Source of the DNA: Streptomyces monomycini
GTDB taxonomy: Bacteria; Actinomycetota; Actinomycetes; Streptomycetales; Streptomycetaceae
NCBI RefSeq assembly: GCF_022271435.1
Contig: NZ_JAFIQY010000001.1
Coordinates: forward strand, 1-64,000
Length of the DNA: 64,000 nt
Direction: 5' to 3'
The notes beneath the pieces were generated by a model. That model made no database searches. It saw only the letters and a program-made list of their open reading frames with translations, and was not told the origin of the DNA. Numbering within the stretch: the first letter of the stretch is position 1; the number at the start of each line of letters is the position of its first letter. Below, piece after piece: positions 51,993 through 60,480 of the stretch. The position numbers and the translations under genes are program-made.

Positions 51993-53041
51993 CGGCGCGG
52001 CCCGCCTTCCTGCGCCACGAGGGACCCGAGTTCGGCGAGGTTGCGGTCGGCGTGATGCTGGCGGATGTAGACGGTCAGGTCGGCGACGTGGCGGGCGTGG
52101 CGCGGGTCGTGGCACAGAGGCCCCGCGCCGGTGGCCCGCCCGACCCGGTCCAGGACGTCACGGCAGGCCTGCTCGGCGATCGCCCTGACGCGCAGGCTGC
52201 GCAGCCGGGCGGTGCCCGAGGTGTCCGACGGGTCGGCGTCGATGGCCTGCGCCGCCTGCTGCAACACGCTGTGCGCGCCGTGCAGCGCCATGTCCACCGC
52301 GCCCAGGTGCGCGGCGGTCAGCGGGTCCGGAGTGCCGGCGGAACCGGCGGAGGTCTGAAGAGTGTCGGCCACCGCCCGCGCACCGCCGAGCCAGCAGGCG
52401 GCGACCCCGATGCCGCCGTGCTGAAAGCCCGGCCGGTCCAGGTAGGCCCCCACGGCGCCGACGGGCCGGGCCGGCACCGCCGTGAAGCGCACGTCAGGGG
52501 TGTCGCTGCCGGCCATCCCGATGGCCTGCCAGGTTCCCTCCAGAGGCGCGTACCCGGGGTGGTCGGTGCGTACGGCGAAGAGCCGGCGCCCGTGCGGAGT
52601 GTCGGCGGTGACCAGGGCGTGGGTGCACGAGTGTGCGCCGGAACAGTAGGCCTTGTGCCCGTCCAGGAGCCACTGGCCGCCCTCCTCACGGGCGAGGAGG
52701 CCGGTGTTCGGTGGCTGGGCGGCCCACACGCCCCAGCACTCCCCCGGGCCGGGCGGGGCGGAGCCCAGTTCGTGCAGGATGGCCGTGGCGTCGGCGTGGC
52801 CCTCGGCCAGACGGGCCAGTGACAGGTCGGTGCGGCCGAGTGCGTACAGGGCGGCGAAGCGCTCCTGGGTCCGCCCCGCTCCCGGCAGCGGCAGGGCATG
52901 GGCTTCGGTGTCCACCCAGGCGCGGAACCGGGCGGCCACCGACCGCTGCAGGTCCTCGGCGTCCGGGACGAGTCCGCTTCCCTCTCCCCCCGTACCCGCA
53001 GTTCCCACAGCTCCCGCAGCTCTCGCAGTTCCCACAGTCAC
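51989..53041 (-). CDS. Acyl-CoA dehydrogenase-family protein
   Basis: 350 residues from GTG 53041. Recognisable ACAD parts: ARLAEGHADATAILHELGS, GVWAAQPPNTGLLAREEGGQ, WLLDGHKAYCSGAHSCTHAL (the FAD-domain strand with GxKxxxSGA) and a helical C-terminal domain. Shorter than typical (about 380) and the catalytic Glu was not located; may be an oxidase on an atypical substrate. First gene of the operon ACAD-PIG-L-NodS-GT2; its promoter is in 53042-53200. Confidence 0.82.
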   Translation of the reverse strand: MTVGTARAAGAVGTAGTGGEGSGLVPDAEDLQRSVAARFRAWVDTEAHALPLPGAGRTQERFAALYALGRTDLSLARLAEGHADATAILHELGSAPPGPGECWGVWAAQPPNTGLLAREEGGQWLLDGHKAYCSGAHSCTHALVTADTPHGRRLFAVRTDHPGYAPLEGTWQAIGMAGSDTPDVRFTAVPARPVGAVGAYLDRPGFQHGGIGVAACWLGGARAVADTLQTSAGSAGTPDPLTAAHLGAVDMALHGAHSVLQQAAQAIDADPSDTSGTARLRSLRVRAIAEQACRDVLDRVGRATGAGPLCHDPRHARHVADLTVYIRQHHADRNLAELGSLVAQEGGPRR

Positions 53042-53382
53042 TTCTGGTCTTACCTTTCGCGCAGCTTCACCGGTTCGGCTGTCGCCTTCCGGGAACGGTT
53101 ACGGCCTGCAGCTTCGTGCCGGGCCGGTTCGCTCCCGAATACCCCGTAAGGGGTCTCTTATACGGTGCTGTCGCTCGGGTCACTTCCGTGCCGACGGAGG
53201 GCTGAGGGTTTGACGGCGTGCCGCCCTGCCGCCCTGCACACGTACGGCGCCATGTGGCGGCGCCCGTACGGGGCCGGGCTGTCTGTGCACCGATGAGTGG
53301 CTGGAGTACGGCTCCGCCACGTCCCACCCGCCCCGCGATCGCCGCCATGACGCACCTCCGGCGGACTCGCCGGGGACATGCG
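53042..53382. other. 340 bp intergenic region with divergent promoters
   Basis: Must hold the promoter of the minus-strand operon. No ORF is called; no defined operator. An imperfect palindrome ccccgtaaggggt at 53140-53153. Confidence 0.35.
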
Positions 53383-53943
53383 ATGAGATGGGGTCCATTT
53401 GTTCCCCGGCTCCGCCCCTCGGGCCACGCCGCCGGGCGGCGCGCACCCTTCTCCGGCCCCCCAGCCTCACTCCCGGAAACTCACCGAGTGGAGTCACGGG
53501 GGGAGGGCGGCGGCCAGTACGTCCGCTCGGTCGATCTTTCCGACGGTGTCTCCATCGCGAAGATCTACAAGCTCGGTGACCATCACTACCGTGCGCAAGG
53601 CTTCGCGGACGGGACGTCCTTCGGCTCCATCGAGGCCCGGCCGGACCGGCCGTACGCCGCGGGCAACCTCAACGGGATGTACACTGCCCTGGACAATGAC
53701 GGCAATGTCGTCCCCTGGATCCAGAACGGCCCGCAGGCCGTCCTCAGGAACAAGTACGGCGTGGTGCTCGGGGGCGTCAACTACCACCACCCGGAGATTG
53801 CCACGCCGGGCCTGAAGATGACCGACGTCCTCAGCGGCCGGCCCACGCTGCTCGACCGTCGTCGCACGGGTGGAGTCACACCGCGGAGCGCCCTCTTCCC
53901 CAAGCTGCCCAAGGGGTGCTCCAAGAGCGCGTGCGGGCTATGA
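53383..53943 (+). CDS. Hypothetical protein, possibly N-terminally damaged
   Basis: 186 residues if ATG 53383 is used; the first 35 residues look non-coding and GTG 53488 (VESRGEGGGQYVRSVDL) is an alternative. The C-terminal part is protein-like: DGVSIAKIYKLGDHHYRAQG, then RPYAAGNLNGMYTALDNDGN, with NGPQAVLRNKYGVVLGGVNY. Several Gly/Asn/Tyr repeats suggest a secreted or surface beta-rich domain, but no signal peptide is visible, so the N-terminus may be lost. The next gene, a secreted protein, follows 82 bp downstream. Confidence 0.55.
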   Translation: MRWGPFVPRLRPSGHAAGRRAPFSGPPASLPETHRVESRGEGGGQYVRSVDLSDGVSIAKIYKLGDHHYRAQGFADGTSFGSIEARPDRPYAAGNLNGMYTALDNDGNVVPWIQNGPQAVLRNKYGVVLGGVNYHHPEIATPGLKMTDVLSGRPTLLDRRRTGGVTPRSALFPKLPKGCSKSACGL

Positions 53944-54025
53944 TCACGGTCGATCGTGACAACCGAAAATCCAGTCGGGCCGTGCTTCGGATGTGACACG
54001 GCTCGACGTCGAGGGGGAACTTCAC

Positions 54026-54517
54026 GTGCGTATCCGTACGGGGGTGGCGTCCGCCGCCCTGGCCGGTCTGCTCGCTGTCGGCGTGGCTGTCCCGGCGCAG
54101 GCCGACAGCGCCGGCGCCGCGCAGGACCGCAGCACCTACAGCAGCGAGTCCGCCCGTGCCGCGGCCGGGGTCGGGGCCTTCCAGACCCTGGGTGACCGGG
54201 TGCACTACTCGCACACGGTGCGAGGGAACATCAACGCGCACGGCTGGTGGAAGCTGCTGCGCGGGCCGCGGGCCAAGGCCAAGGTCACGGTCTGGCTCCA
54301 GGTCAAGACCGGGTCGGGCTGGAAGACCCTGAAGAAGAACGACAAGACCGTCTGGCCCGGTGGCGGGAGCAACAAGCGGACGGCGGCGGCGTGGAAGTGC
54401 ACCAACCTGATACAGAAGCACACCTTCCGCAGCATCATCGACGTCGACCTCATCGGGTATCCGGACGACGCCTACAAGAAGATCACCGACCCGCAGACGC
54501 TGTACTGCGGCACGTGA
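54026..54517 (+). CDS. Small secreted protein
   Basis: 163 residues from GTG 54026 (GAGGGGGAA upstream). Signal peptide VRIRTGVASAALAGLLAVGV then AVPAQADS; the mature part has DRVHYSHTVRGNINAHGWWK, repeated Lys, and two Cys (WKCTNLI, TLYCGT) likely paired. No recognised domain. A strong terminator follows. Function unknown. Confidence 0.8.
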   Translation: MRIRTGVASAALAGLLAVGVAVPAQADSAGAAQDRSTYSSESARAAAGVGAFQTLGDRVHYSHTVRGNINAHGWWKLLRGPRAKAKVTVWLQVKTGSGWKTLKKNDKTVWPGGGSNKRTAAAWKCTNLIQKHTFRSIIDVDLIGYPDDAYKKITDPQTLYCGT

Positions 54518-54531
54518 TTGGGCTCTGACAG

Positions 54532-54562
54532 CGGCGCCGGTGGGGTACCCCCGCCGGCGCCG
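54532..54562 (+). terminator. Intrinsic terminator
   Basis: Arms cggcgccgg (54532-54540) and ccggcgccg (54554-54562) with inner ggggtacccc, followed by the T-rich tttgttctttctgttcttt. Ends the secreted protein gene. Confidence 0.85.
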
Positions 54563-54590
54563 TTTGTTCTTTCTGTTCTTTGGAGTGCAT

Positions 54591-55613
54591 GTGCTTTCCC
54601 CCACCCTGATCGTCGGGCTGCACGGGGTCTTCACGCCCTTCCCGTGGTTCGACCGAGTGGTCGAGCGGGATGACGAAGACGCTGAAGGTGTCGAAGGCGC
54701 CGGAGGAGTCGAAGGTCCCGAAGGAGTCGAAGGCTCTGTCGAGGAGGATCTTCTCGGCTCGGCGATCGACCGGGCCGGTTCCTACGGCTGGCAGACCGTG
54801 AGCAGCTGGCTGACCGAGGACGGGGCGACCACGGCAGCTCATGAGCCCACCGCGTGGGCTCATGAGGAGGTCGGCGGTGACTGGGCGCAGGACGGGAAGG
54901 TGCACCAGCTGGGCTGGTTGCAGGCCGGAATCCTCACGGACTCACCGCGTCCCGCGCTCCCCCTCCGGCCGATCGCCCTGGTGTTGACCGAGACACTCAC
55001 TCGCGTGGGCACGATGGAATTCACCGGTGTGCATGCCGTGCTGCCGCTTGCGGCGGTCAAGCGGAACACGGCTTTCCATCAGGCCGAACTGGCGCCGTGG
55101 TTCGGTCTGGCGGACCCGGACGCCCGGCATGAGGTGGTGGTCACCGTTTCCTGCCGTACCGGCACGGGCGGGGTGGGCGACGGCGGGTTGCGCGCGGGCG
55201 ATGCCGAGGCCGTGTGCGAGGCGGTACGGGGGATGGCGCAGGGGGCCGTGGACTTCTCCGTATCCGTTGACTCCCCCGGGCCCGCGAACTCCGCCGCACT
55301 CGCGGACTCCTCCGAACCCGCCAACTCTTCCGAATCCGAATCCGCGAACTCTTCCGGGTCCGGGCACCAAGGTGCTCTGCCGGGGCTGGACCTCGATCTC
55401 GACAGGGGGGTGCACACGGTGGGGATGCGCGAGGTGATGCGCTGGGACTGCCGTACGCGGGAGTGGTCGCCGGACATCGCGGTGTGGCTGACGGAGATGG
55501 TGGTGGACGGTTTGCGCGGGCTGGGGCGGTCGGTGCCGGTGGCCGTGACGGCTTCGCTGGCGTCTCCCGTGTCACCTCCGGTGGCGTCACCCGTGTCGCC
55601 TCCGACGGCGTAG
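54591..55613 (+). CDS. Repeat-rich hypothetical protein
   Basis: 340 residues from GTG 54591 (GGAG 5 bases upstream; GTG 54585 also possible). Three low-complexity blocks: EGVEGAGGVEGPEGVEG near the N-terminus, a Ser/Asn/Ala/Glu block (SSEPANSSESESANSSG) in the second half, and SPVSPPVASPVSPPTA at the end. The parts between look folded (WLQAGILTDSPRPALPLRPI, MEFTGVHAVLPLAAVKRNTA). No signal peptide; unknown streptomycete family. Independent of the preceding gene because of the terminator. Confidence 0.7.
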   Translation: MLSPTLIVGLHGVFTPFPWFDRVVERDDEDAEGVEGAGGVEGPEGVEGSVEEDLLGSAIDRAGSYGWQTVSSWLTEDGATTAAHEPTAWAHEEVGGDWAQDGKVHQLGWLQAGILTDSPRPALPLRPIALVLTETLTRVGTMEFTGVHAVLPLAAVKRNTAFHQAELAPWFGLADPDARHEVVVTVSCRTGTGGVGDGGLRAGDAEAVCEAVRGMAQGAVDFSVSVDSPGPANSAALADSSEPANSSESESANSSGSGHQGALPGLDLDLDRGVHTVGMREVMRWDCRTREWSPDIAVWLTEMVVDGLRGLGRSVPVAVTASLASPVSPPVASPVSPPTA

Positions 55614-55656
55614 CCTGCGCGCTCCAGGGTCTTGAGGAAGCCGACGGACCGGCATA

Positions 55657-55674
55657 ACGTTTGGGGCCAAACGT
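55657..55674 (+). promoter_or_regulatory. 18-bp palindromic operator before the LLM oxidoreductase
   Basis: ACGTTTGGGGCCAAACGT, perfect 8-bp arms with a 2-bp centre, 42 bp upstream of the start. The same TTTGG-N2-CCAAA core occurs at 56832-56843. Confidence 0.82.
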
Positions 55675-55715
55675 CAGACACCACTCCGCGAACGTGAACA
55701 CGGCCGGGAGTCCGG

Positions 55716-56660
55716 ATGACCGAGCCCCACCCCCGCATGACGCTCGTCCTGACCGAGAACTGGACCATGACCGGCGGCCGGTGCGACCTCGGCGCCCTGG
55801 TGCGCTGGGCCCGCGAGGCGGAAGACGCCGGATTCGACTCGGTCATGCTCAGCGAACACATCGTGCTCGGGCCGGACTCCGGCGCCAAGGGCCCGATGCC
55901 CAACCCGCGCGAGTACGCCCTTCCGGGAAACCAGGCCCCGGACACACCATGGCCTAGCTCCGTCGTCCTGCTCTCCGCCATCGCAGCCGTCACCGAGCGG
56001 ATCCGGCTCGCCGCCGGGGCCGTACTGGCGCCGCTGCGCCATCCCCTCCTCCTGGCCAAGGAGCTGGCCACCCTCGATCTCCTGAGCAAGGGCCGGCTCG
56101 TCGTGCTGCCGACGGTGAGCTGGAGCGAGGACGAATACACCGCGCTCCAGGTCCCGTTCGCGCGGCGCGGCAGGCTGCTCGACGAGCACCTGGCCGCCTG
56201 GAAACTGCTCTGGCAGCCCGGCCCTGCCACCTTCGAGGGCGAGCACTACCGCTTCCGCGACGCCTGGCTGGAGCCGAAACCGTACCGGACGGGCGGCCCG
56301 GAGCTGTGGTTCGGCGGCTCGTCGCTGCACGGCGCGGTGCTGCGGCGCCTGGTGGCGTACGGCCACGGCTTCAACCCGCTGGGACGCCCCGCGCCCGGCG
56401 AACTGGAGAAGCTGCGTGCAGCGATGGCGGAGGCCGGGCGCGACATGTCCGGGTTGGAGATGGTCGGCGGGACGCGCGCCGTCTTCCCCGACGGGACGTC
56501 GGTGGCCGACCTCGGGCGAGCACTGGAGTCCGTACCGGAGCAGATGGAGCAGGGCTTCACGACCTTCTGCATCAAGCCTTCGCAGTTCACGGACGACCCG
56601 AAGGGGGTTGGGAGCTTCTGCCGCGAGGTGATGCGGCGGGTGGAGCGGCTCGCCGGGTGA
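55716..56660 (+). CDS. LLM-class flavin-dependent oxidoreductase
   Basis: 314 residues. Bacterial luciferase-like (beta/alpha)8 fold: LVRWAREAEDAGFDSVMLSE then HIVLG, TERIRLAAGAVLAPLRHPLL, LATLDLLSKGRLVVLP and WFGGSSLHGAVLRRLVAYGH. F420- or FMN-dependent; the F420-type glycine pattern is not decisive. Operon-like position before the amidohydrolase, and its promoter has the same operator, so it probably belongs to the same catabolic regulon. Substrate unknown. Confidence 0.9.
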   Translation: MTEPHPRMTLVLTENWTMTGGRCDLGALVRWAREAEDAGFDSVMLSEHIVLGPDSGAKGPMPNPREYALPGNQAPDTPWPSSVVLLSAIAAVTERIRLAAGAVLAPLRHPLLLAKELATLDLLSKGRLVVLPTVSWSEDEYTALQVPFARRGRLLDEHLAAWKLLWQPGPATFEGEHYRFRDAWLEPKPYRTGGPELWFGGSSLHGAVLRRLVAYGHGFNPLGRPAPGELEKLRAAMAEAGRDMSGLEMVGGTRAVFPDGTSVADLGRALESVPEQMEQGFTTFCIKPSQFTDDPKGVGSFCREVMRRVERLAG

Positions 56661-56830
56661 TGCGGCGGCAACAGGGCGAGAGCCCCCACCCGGCGACGCG
56701 GCGGGAACCGCCGCCCAGCACGGGCACCGCGGGAACTCCACCCCAGCGGTGCGCTGCCGACCGCCCCACTGTGAGCCCCTCCCGGTAATTGATGCAGCCC
56801 TCTTGCGCCGGAGACAGCTCCCGGGCATAT

Positions 56831-56844
56831 GTTTGGGCCCAAAC
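56831..56844 (+). promoter_or_regulatory. Palindromic operator before the amidohydrolase operon
   Basis: GTTTGGGCCCAAAC, perfect 7-bp arms, 26 bp upstream of ATG 56870; shares TTTGG-N2-CCAAA with 55659-55672 region. Confidence 0.8.
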
Positions 56845-56869
56845 GACATCGGACGGAAAGAGGTCCTCC

Positions 56870-58570
56870 ATGCCCGGACCCGCAGACCTCGTGCTGGTCA
56901 ACGGCACCGTGCTGACCGTCGACGCCGCGTTCCGCCGCACCCAGGCCGTCGCCGTACGCGACGGCCTGATCGCCGCGACCGGAAGCACCGCCGAGATCCG
57001 TGCGCTCATCGGCCCCCGTACCGAGGTCGTCGATCTCGAAGGGCGCACCGCGCTCCCCGGGATCAACGACTCCCATCTGCACGCCGCCGCCTTCGGCGCC
57101 ACCCGGCCACCGCTCGCTCTCGACGTCGCCTGGCCCGCCGTGTCGTCGATCGCCGGGGTACGTGAGGCCGTGCGCCGCAGGGCCGGTGAACTTCCGGCGG
57201 GTGACTGGATATTCGGCAACGGATGGGACACCGGCTACCTCAAGGAGTGTCTGGCCGAGCCGGGCCGTACCCCGCGACGCCAGGACCTGGACGAGGTGTC
57301 GCCGGAACACCCCGTGCTGCTCTACGAGTTCTCCGGGCACACCTCCTGGCTCAACTCCCGTGCCCTGGAGGCCGCGGGCATCACCGCCACCACGCCCGTA
57401 CCGCCCGGCGGTGTCATCGAGACCGACGCCGACGGCGCCCCGACAGGCATTCTCCGTGAGGGCGCGCAGGACCTGGTGAACGCCGTGGTCCCGCTGATGG
57501 ACGACTCCGCGCGCGAGGCCGCCGTCCGCTCCGCGATCGCGGTCTGCCACACCGAGGGCATCACCAGCTTCACCGAGCCGGGGCTCGGGCCCGGCGGCAC
57601 TTCGCTCTTCCTGGGGGTCGCGGACACCGAGACGCTCAACGTGTACGCGCGTCTGGAGTCGGCCGGTGAGCTGCGGGCGCGGGTCAGTGTGCTGCTGCTC
57701 CCCCTGGAGATGGGCGGCGCGGCGCGGCATCTGCCCGACCGGCTGGTCCAGCTGGAAGGGGTGTGCGCGGCAGCCGACCCGCGGCGGCTGCGGGTGCTCG
57801 GCGTCAAGCTGTTCGCCGACGGCATCCCGCCGAGCCGTACGGCCTGGATGCACGAGGAGTACGAGGGCGGCGGGTACGGCAGTCTCTGTCTGCACGGCCA
57901 CAGCGACGCCCAGCGGGTCGAGGAGCTGAACACGATCGTGCGGTACGCCCACGCCGCGGGGCACCAGCTCGGTGTGCACATCACCGGGGACCACGGCATC
58001 GACGCGGTCGTCGAGGCCTTCGAGGCGGCGCAGGCCGAGACCCCGCGCCCGGACGCACGCCACTACGTCATCCACGGCGACTTCGCCTCGGCCCGCTCGC
58101 TCGCCACGCTCGCGCGGCACGGCTGGGGCATCAACATGAACCCCGGTGTCAAGGACGCCACCGCGGACGCGATGGACGCGATCGTGGGGCCCGAGCGGTC
58201 GGCCTACCAGTGGCCCGTACGCAGCGCCGTGGCGGCCGGCATTCCGGTCACCGCCAGTTCGGACGCGCCCATCACCTATCCCGACTGGCGCCGGGGTGTG
58301 GCCTCGATGATGCTGCGGGAGGCGAAGGCGAGCGGGCGGCAGAGCGGCCCCGAGCAATGTGTCGACCTGGAGACCGCGGTCCGCGCGTACACCTCGAACG
58401 CCGCGTGGCAGGACTTCGCGGAGAGCTGGAAGGGGACGCTGGAGCCCGGCAAGGTGGCCGACATCTGCGTCGTGGACGGTGATCTCGCGCACGCGGATCC
58501 GCACGGGATCGCGGCGATGCCGGTGGCAATGACGCTCTTCGACGGGGAGACCGTCCATGACGCCCGGTGA
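56870..58570 (+). CDS. YtcJ-type amidohydrolase
   Basis: 566 residues from ATG 56870. Amidohydrolase superfamily: DLVLVNGTVLTVDAAFRRTQ, metal-binding LPGINDSHLHAAAFG (HxH as SHLHA), GNGWDTGYL, VKLFADGIPPSRTAW, HITGDHGIDAVVEAFEAAQ (late His), SSDAPITYPDWRR (Asp) and GTLEPGKVADICVVD at the end. Members hydrolyse C-N bonds of amides or formamides; substrate unknown. Its stop overlaps the DUF3311 gene start. Likely releases an amine or carboxylate imported by the downstream symporter. Confidence 0.9.
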   Translation: MPGPADLVLVNGTVLTVDAAFRRTQAVAVRDGLIAATGSTAEIRALIGPRTEVVDLEGRTALPGINDSHLHAAAFGATRPPLALDVAWPAVSSIAGVREAVRRRAGELPAGDWIFGNGWDTGYLKECLAEPGRTPRRQDLDEVSPEHPVLLYEFSGHTSWLNSRALEAAGITATTPVPPGGVIETDADGAPTGILREGAQDLVNAVVPLMDDSAREAAVRSAIAVCHTEGITSFTEPGLGPGGTSLFLGVADTETLNVYARLESAGELRARVSVLLLPLEMGGAARHLPDRLVQLEGVCAAADPRRLRVLGVKLFADGIPPSRTAWMHEEYEGGGYGSLCLHGHSDAQRVEELNTIVRYAHAAGHQLGVHITGDHGIDAVVEAFEAAQAETPRPDARHYVIHGDFASARSLATLARHGWGINMNPGVKDATADAMDAIVGPERSAYQWPVRSAVAAGIPVTASSDAPITYPDWRRGVASMMLREAKASGRQSGPEQCVDLETAVRAYTSNAAWQDFAESWKGTLEPGKVADICVVDGDLAHADPHGIAAMPVAMTLFDGETVHDAR

Positions 58571-58886
58571 CGCGGTGCGACCGACCGCGCAGTCGGCTGC
58601 CCCGCCGCTCACCCGGCGGTCCGCCGGGACGCTCTCCGGCCGCTTCGCCCGCTGGGCCGTCGCCCTCTCCCCGCGGGGGAAATGGGCACTGTTCGGCTGC
58701 TGGTTCGCGCTCGACGCCGTACTGGCGCTGGCACCGCCGGTGTACTGGGCGGCGGGCGATCCGCGGTTCCAGAGCGGGCCCGGAATCCCGTTGTCCGTCT
58801 GCTACTTCCTCGTCCTGGGCGCGCACATCTCGGCAGGCGTCGTCGCCCTGTACTGCGTCGAGTCGGCCCGCGGCGAGATCGACTGA
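58557..58886 (+). CDS. DUF3311-like small subunit of a sodium:solute symporter
   Basis: 109 residues, overlapping the amidohydrolase by 14 bases. Basic N-terminus, then two membrane helices WALFGCWFALDAVLALAPPV and SVCYFLVLGAHISAGVVALY with a conserved-looking FQSGPGIPLSVCYF. Two-helix proteins of this type accompany SSS symporters in actinomycetes. Likely a regulatory or assembly partner of the following transporter. Confidence 0.8.
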   Translation: MTPGDAVRPTAQSAAPPLTRRSAGTLSGRFARWAVALSPRGKWALFGCWFALDAVLALAPPVYWAAGDPRFQSGPGIPLSVCYFLVLGAHISAGVVALYCVESARGEID

Positions 58887-58924
58887 CACCTGCTCGGCAT
58901 CGGCACGGAGAGGGGCTCACCCCG

Positions 58925-60430
58925 GTGAATGTCTTCCTCGGCTACGGCATGGTGGCGCTCTTCTTCGGCGGAGTGCTCTGCACGCTGTACGTGCACCGCA
59001 GGCGCGACGCCGACTTCACCGACTACGCCGTCGGCGGGCGCAGCTTCGGCAGCGGCTACCAGACCATGTCGGTCCTCAACACCTGGTTCCCCGGCTCGGT
59101 GTTCATCGCCGACGCCGGCATGGCGGCGGGCAGCGGGGTGATCGGCTTCCATCTGCTGGTCTACGGCCTGTTCGCCTACCTGCTGATGTATCTGATGTCC
59201 CGGCGGGTGTGGATGTGGGGCGAGCGCCACGGGCTGCGCACCCAGTCCGACCTGTTCGGACTGCGCTACGGCGGAACGGCGTCGCGCACCGTGCCCGCGC
59301 TGATCCAGGTCCTGGTCAACTTCCCGATGACCGTGCTCGGGATGCAGGCGATGGGACTGATCTTCTACTACATCTCCTTCGGGCACCTCGGCTACTCCCA
59401 GTCGGTGCTCGCGGGGGTGCTGGTCCTGGTGGCCCGCCAGTTCTGGACGGTGCGCATGGGCATGCGCGGCGTGGTCGTCACGGACTTCTACCAAGGCATG
59501 ATCGCGTATGTCTTCGGGTCGGTCCTGCTGGTGGGTCTCATCGTCTACCTGGCCGTACACGGTCACGGGTTCGCGCGGCTGCCCCTGGAGCGGCTGACGC
59601 TGCCGACGGGCGGCGACAGCGGCGGGCTCTATCTCTTCGCGCTGACCTTCACCGGGTCGGTGGGCGGCTGGTGTCTGTCGGGGATGTTCGTCCGGCTCTT
59701 CACCGCGGACGGGGTGCGGAGCGTCAAGCGCTCCGCCGTGTTCGTGATGCCCGCCTCGCTCGTCTTCGCCGGGCTGCTGCTGACCGCCGCCCTGCTGTCC
59801 GGGACGCTGCCCGGCGTCTCCGACAACCCCGACCGCGCCCTGTTCACCCTGGCCCAGCACATCGGCGGCCCGTGGGTCATCATCGCGATCGCCCTGTGCG
59901 TCCTGGCCGCGCAGATCGGCATGGCCGACGGAGTGCTCCAGTCCGTGGGCACGCTCATCTCCAACGACCTGGTGGCCGTGTACCGGCCGATGAACGACAA
60001 GGGGCGGCTGCTGGCGGCGAAGGTGTCCATCGCCGTCTACACGGTGGCCGCCGCGCTGGTCGCCAACATCGGGCTCAGCAACCTCATCACGTTGTCGATC
60101 ATGGCGTACCAGGGAGTGGTGCAGCTCGCGGTGCCGCAGTTCCTCGGCCTCTTCTGGAAGCGCGGCAACCGGACCGGCACGGTCGCCGGAACCGTGGCCG
60201 GCTTCGTCACCGCAGCCGGGCTCTCGGCGGTCTACCCCACCTTCATCCCCTGGCTGAACGGCCTGACCTCGGGCATCGTGGGTTTGGCCGTCAACCTCGC
60301 GGTGTACGTCGCCTGTGCGTATCTGCTCCCGCAGGGGGCGCAGGAGAGGCAGCGGGTCGCCGAGCTGTTCGCCGCCACGTCCGTGTCCGGTGCGCCGGCG
60401 ACGCGGGGCAGGGCCGCCGAGGAGGTGTAG
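58925..60430 (+). CDS. Sodium:solute symporter (SSS family)
   Basis: 501 residues from GTG 58925 (GGAGAGG upstream). First helix GYGMVALFFGGVLCTLYV, then DFTDYAVGGRSFGSGYQTMS (the SSS YxxGGR-like motif), about 12-13 helices including FALTFTGSVGGWCLSGMFVR and WVIIAIALCVLAAQIGMADG, FLGLFWKRGNRTG near the end. Na+-coupled uptake; by context the substrate is probably the aromatic/amide compound handled by the amidohydrolase. Operon of three: amidohydrolase-DUF3311-SSS. Confidence 0.9.
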   Translation: MNVFLGYGMVALFFGGVLCTLYVHRRRDADFTDYAVGGRSFGSGYQTMSVLNTWFPGSVFIADAGMAAGSGVIGFHLLVYGLFAYLLMYLMSRRVWMWGERHGLRTQSDLFGLRYGGTASRTVPALIQVLVNFPMTVLGMQAMGLIFYYISFGHLGYSQSVLAGVLVLVARQFWTVRMGMRGVVVTDFYQGMIAYVFGSVLLVGLIVYLAVHGHGFARLPLERLTLPTGGDSGGLYLFALTFTGSVGGWCLSGMFVRLFTADGVRSVKRSAVFVMPASLVFAGLLLTAALLSGTLPGVSDNPDRALFTLAQHIGGPWVIIAIALCVLAAQIGMADGVLQSVGTLISNDLVAVYRPMNDKGRLLAAKVSIAVYTVAAALVANIGLSNLITLSIMAYQGVVQLAVPQFLGLFWKRGNRTGTVAGTVAGFVTAAGLSAVYPTFIPWLNGLTSGIVGLAVNLAVYVACAYLLPQGAQERQRVAELFAATSVSGAPATRGRAAEEV

Positions 60431-60480
60431 GAACGGCGGGAAGGTCCAGGCACGGCGAAGGATCCGAGGCCCGCGAGGGT

